Made by a program: the position numbers and the translations under genes. This document shows positions 61,896 through 64,000 of a DNA stretch of 64,000 nucleotides, one piece after another; the first letter of the stretch is position 1, and every line of letters starts with the position of its first letter. This DNA comes from Schumannella soli (GTDB taxonomy: Bacteria > Actinomycetota > Actinomycetes > Actinomycetales > Microbacteriaceae), in NCBI RefSeq assembly GCF_006517435.1, contig NZ_VHQG01000001.1, positions 782,207 to 846,206 of the forward strand, in the 5' to 3' direction. The notes under the pieces were generated by a model. It saw nothing but the letters and a program-made list of their open reading frames with translations, did not search any database and was not told the DNA's origin.

Positions 61896-62174
61896 TTACC
61901 GCTGAATTAGCTCAAGGATGCGGCTCGCCTCGTGCGGTTCGGTCAGAACGATAGTCGGAGCGGAGCCGGTGAGTTCTTCGGACGTGGCGGCTGCCCACAG
62001 CACGGCCACGGCGGCGACTTGTGCTTCGTGAGCCGCCTCCATATCCGACAGCTGCATCAGGCTCAGAGCCGGACGCGGCTCTAGCGCCAACTCGATCTCG
62101 GCGGAATTTGTGCCGTCCCTTCGGAGATCCTTCGTCGCGACGACTTGCCCTGCTGCGCCGTCTACCCGTGTCAA
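61896..62174 (-). CDS. Small hypothetical protein
   Basis: 92 residues with a TTG start; the frame stays open further upstream. The C-terminal part is helical and acidic (SDMEAAHEAQVAAVAVLW, ILELIQR). Mixed codon use compared with the dnaB side. No family recognised. It lies directly downstream of the sigma-factor remnant and may itself be a remnant. Confidence 0.35.
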   Translation of the reverse strand: MTRVDGAAGQVVATKDLRRDGTNSAEIELALEPRPALSLMQLSDMEAAHEAQVAAVAVLWAAATSEELTGSAPTIVLTEPHEASRILELIQR

Positions 62175-62229
62175 CCGAGGTGTTCGATCAGGTTGACCTC
62201 GGCTTCCGGTCAGAGTGCGGCATGCCCTT

Positions 62230-62296
62230 GAGCCGGAAGCGAAGGCGCCACGGCAGGGATAACCCAGCGTGGACGGTCAGATGACGTCAGCGGCCT
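62230..62296 (-). pseudogene. Remnant of an ECF sigma-factor gene
   Basis: 33 bases at 62262-62294 match 61323-61355 inside the intact sigma gene at 30 positions. Translated on the minus strand the remnant gives RHLTVHAGLSLPWRL, against RHLSGHAGSALPWLL in the intact protein, and similarity fades on both sides with stops. This is a decayed partial duplicate or the remains of a related second sigma gene. Confidence 0.6.
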
Positions 62297-62380
62297 ACCG
62301 ACATCCGCATCGAGGATCCGACAAGCAGCCGACAACAGCGGGCGGACACCGACACGCTGTCGCGGAACCTACAAGTCCAA

Positions 62381-63757
62381 CTACTCCGGCTGCATGTCCG
62401 CGAAGCGGGACATCGCACCCTGGAAGGCGACGGTGACCGTGGCGGTGGGGCCGTTGCGGTGCTTCGCGACGATGAGGTCGGCCTCGCCGGGGCGCGAGCT
62501 CTCCTTGTCGTAGGCGCTCTCGCGGTGCAGGAGGATCACCATGTCGGCATCCTGTTCGAGCGAGCCCGACTCGCGCAGGTCGGAGATCGCGGGCTTCTTG
62601 TCGGTGCGCTGCTCGGGGCCACGGTTCAGCTGCGACAGCGCGATGACCGGCACGCGCAGCTCCTTCGCGAGCAGCTTGAGCGCGCGCGAGAACTCGCTGA
62701 CCTCCTGCTGGCGCGACTCGACCTTCTTGCCGGAGGTCATCAGCTGCAGGTAGTCGATGACGACGAGCTTGAGGTCGTTGCGCTGCTTGAGGCGGCGGCA
62801 CTTGGAGCGGATCTCGACGAGCGTCATGTTGGGGCTGTCGTCGATGAAGAGCGGGGCGTCGGCGATCTTACCGCGCACGTGCGCGAGCTTCGTCCAGTCG
62901 TCCTGGCCGACGGTGCCCTTGCGCAGCTTCTGCAGGAAGATGTCGGACTCCGCCGACATGAGACGCATGGCGATCTCGCTGCGCCCCATCTCGAGCGAGA
63001 AGAAGACGGTCGTCTGGCGGTGCTTGATCGCGGCGGCGCGGGCGAAGTCGAGCGCGAGCGTCGACTTTCCGAGCGCGGGGCGGGCGGCGATGAGGATGAG
63101 CTGACCCGGGTGCAAGCCGTTCGTCATCTCGTCGAGGTCGCGGAACCCGGTGGGCACGCCGAGCATCTCGTCGCCGCGGCCGCTGGCCTGCTCGATCTCC
63201 TCGGTGGCCGCGTCGATCGCGACATCGAGCGAGACGTAGTCCTCGGCCTCGACGCCGCCGGAGACGTTGTAGATCTCGGCCTGCGCGCTATTGACGAGAT
63301 CGATGACCTCGCCCTCGCTCTGGTAGCCCATCTGCACGATGCGGGTGCCCGCCTCGACGAGGCGGCGCAGCACGGCCTTCTCGGCGACGATCTCGGCGTA
63401 GTAGCCGGCGTTGGCCGCGGTCGGCACGATGCCGGTGAGGGTGTGCAGGTAGTCGACGCCGCCGGCACGGCTCAGGTCGCCGCTCTTGGTCAGCACGTCG
63501 GTGACGGCGATCACGTCGGTGGGCTCGCCGTGCGAGTAGAGCGTGAGCACCGCGTCGAAGATGATCTCGTGCTTCGGGATGTAGAAGTCCACCGCGCGCA
63601 CGGTCTCGACGACGTCGGCCACCGCATCCTTGCTCAACAGCATGCCGCCGATCGTCGACTGCTCGGCGAGGAGGTCGTGCGGGGGCGTGCGCTCGCCCTT
63701 CCACGACTCCCGCGGCTCCTGGTCGGGAGCGGCGAGTCCGAGATGGGCGATCGACAC
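62381..63757 (-). CDS. dnaB: Replicative DNA helicase DnaB
   Basis: 458 residues from a GTG (SIAHLGLAAPDQEPRESWKG). N-terminal primase-interaction domain (about 30-130, PPHDLLAEQSTIGGMLLSKDAV), linker, and RecA-like motor with Walker A ARPALGKST (about residue 228), LVVIDYLQLM, SQLNRGPEQRTDKKP and QDADMVILLHRE. Hexameric fork helicase. No intein is present. DnaA-box-like sequences lie upstream. Gene returns to the high GC of the chromosome, so the island ends between 62300 and 62380. Confidence 0.97.
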   Translation of the reverse strand: MSIAHLGLAAPDQEPRESWKGERTPPHDLLAEQSTIGGMLLSKDAVADVVETVRAVDFYIPKHEIIFDAVLTLYSHGEPTDVIAVTDVLTKSGDLSRAGGVDYLHTLTGIVPTAANAGYYAEIVAEKAVLRRLVEAGTRIVQMGYQSEGEVIDLVNSAQAEIYNVSGGVEAEDYVSLDVAIDAATEEIEQASGRGDEMLGVPTGFRDLDEMTNGLHPGQLILIAARPALGKSTLALDFARAAAIKHRQTTVFFSLEMGRSEIAMRLMSAESDIFLQKLRKGTVGQDDWTKLAHVRGKIADAPLFIDDSPNMTLVEIRSKCRRLKQRNDLKLVVIDYLQLMTSGKKVESRQQEVSEFSRALKLLAKELRVPVIALSQLNRGPEQRTDKKPAISDLRESGSLEQDADMVILLHRESAYDKESSRPGEADLIVAKHRNGPTATVTVAFQGAMSRFADMQPE

Positions 63758-63902
63758 GGGGGAACCTCCTGGTGGACAGGCTAGGCGTCGCCTCCGACAT
63801 CGGATGGGCGGCGCGACGCACCGAGGAGGAACCGCGCGCGGGGGTTCAGGACGGGGGCGCCGGATCACGATATGAGCGGCATCCGACGGCTTCAATGCGC
63901 CC

Positions 63903-63978
63903 TGTGGATAACGTTGTGGGGAAAACGGCGGACACGCCGGAAAGCTTGTTGAAAGCCTGTGGATACTTGTGGGGAAAG
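63903..63978. promoter_or_regulatory. DnaA-box-like direct repeats upstream of dnaB
   Basis: TGTGGATAA at 63903-63911 is the reverse of the DnaA box TTATCCACA, and TGTGGATAC follows at 63958-63966. Each is followed by a TTGTGGGGAAA block (63914-63924 and 63968-63978), forming an imperfect direct repeat with a 55-base period. They may serve DnaA-dependent control of dnaB or belong to an origin-proximal region. Confidence 0.6.
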
Positions 63979-64000
63979 TCGGTGGACTTCGCCGCGCCAA

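Overview
The window reads as chromosomal DNA of a high-GC Gram-positive actinobacterium, most likely a member of the Microbacteriaceae. This is an inference from the strong G/C bias at third codon positions, frequent GTG starts, dense ATGA-coupled operons, the rpmB-rpmG-rpsN ribosomal cluster, the MocR, DUF4383, DUF6069 and holin-like small genes, and the anchored-repeat (choice-of-anchor M) surface system typical of Actinobacteria. No rRNA, tRNA, CRISPR array or transposase was recognised.

Layout. 0-9 kb: small envelope and hydrolase genes, a PIF1-like helicase, a PPOX-type flavoprotein, an AhpD-like protein divergent from a MocR regulator. 8.7-12 kb: a fused CopD/CtaG membrane protein, the nucleoid protein HU and the cysteine-free ribosomal proteins S14, L33 and L28. 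12.2-16.2 kb: a G5-domain protein and a four-gene operon encoding a SipW-type signal peptidase with a cell-wall-sorting-like tail plus three small secreted proteins carrying SipW-type signal peptides. 16.4-19.7 kb: a znuA-znuC-znuB-zur zinc operon with a palindromic operator-like site. 19.7-24.5 kb: E1alpha, E1beta and E2 of a 2-oxo acid dehydrogenase complex and a HisC-type aminotransferase. 24.6-34 kb: holin-like protein, an alpha/beta hydrolase with a small helical partner, LMW phosphatase-purB, a chitinase/GH64 beta-1,3-glucanase operon, a YdeI-like protein and a cupin, with several extragenic palindromic repeats.

35.1-44.9 kb holds a second metal ABC system of the anchored-repeat type: a 1465-residue wall-spanning protein, a substrate-binding protein with an inserted anchor-M domain, a smaller anchor-M protein, ATPase and permease. 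It is divergent from a secreted single-domain anchor-M protein, and Zur-like boxes lie in front of each arm. Six anchor-M modules share an HxHxxWxF motif that could hold zinc. Together with znuABC-zur and the cysteine-free ribosomal proteins this makes the window rich in zinc-economy functions.

45-53 kb is ordinary accessory and housekeeping sequence (MMPL transporter, MDR oxidoreductase/TetR pair, GAPDH, GlxA-type regulator). From about 53.16 to 62.3 kb the base composition is visibly less GC-rich and the genes look acquired: a cysteine-less thioredoxin-fold protein, DUF2079 membrane protein, TetR regulator, a lipoprotein-adaptor-ATPase-FtsX permease export operon divergent from a small secreted beta/gamma-crystallin-like protein, and an ECF sigma factor with a membrane partner, followed by a decayed duplicate of the sigma gene. 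The island ends at dnaB (62.4-63.8 kb), whose upstream region contains DnaA-box-like repeats.
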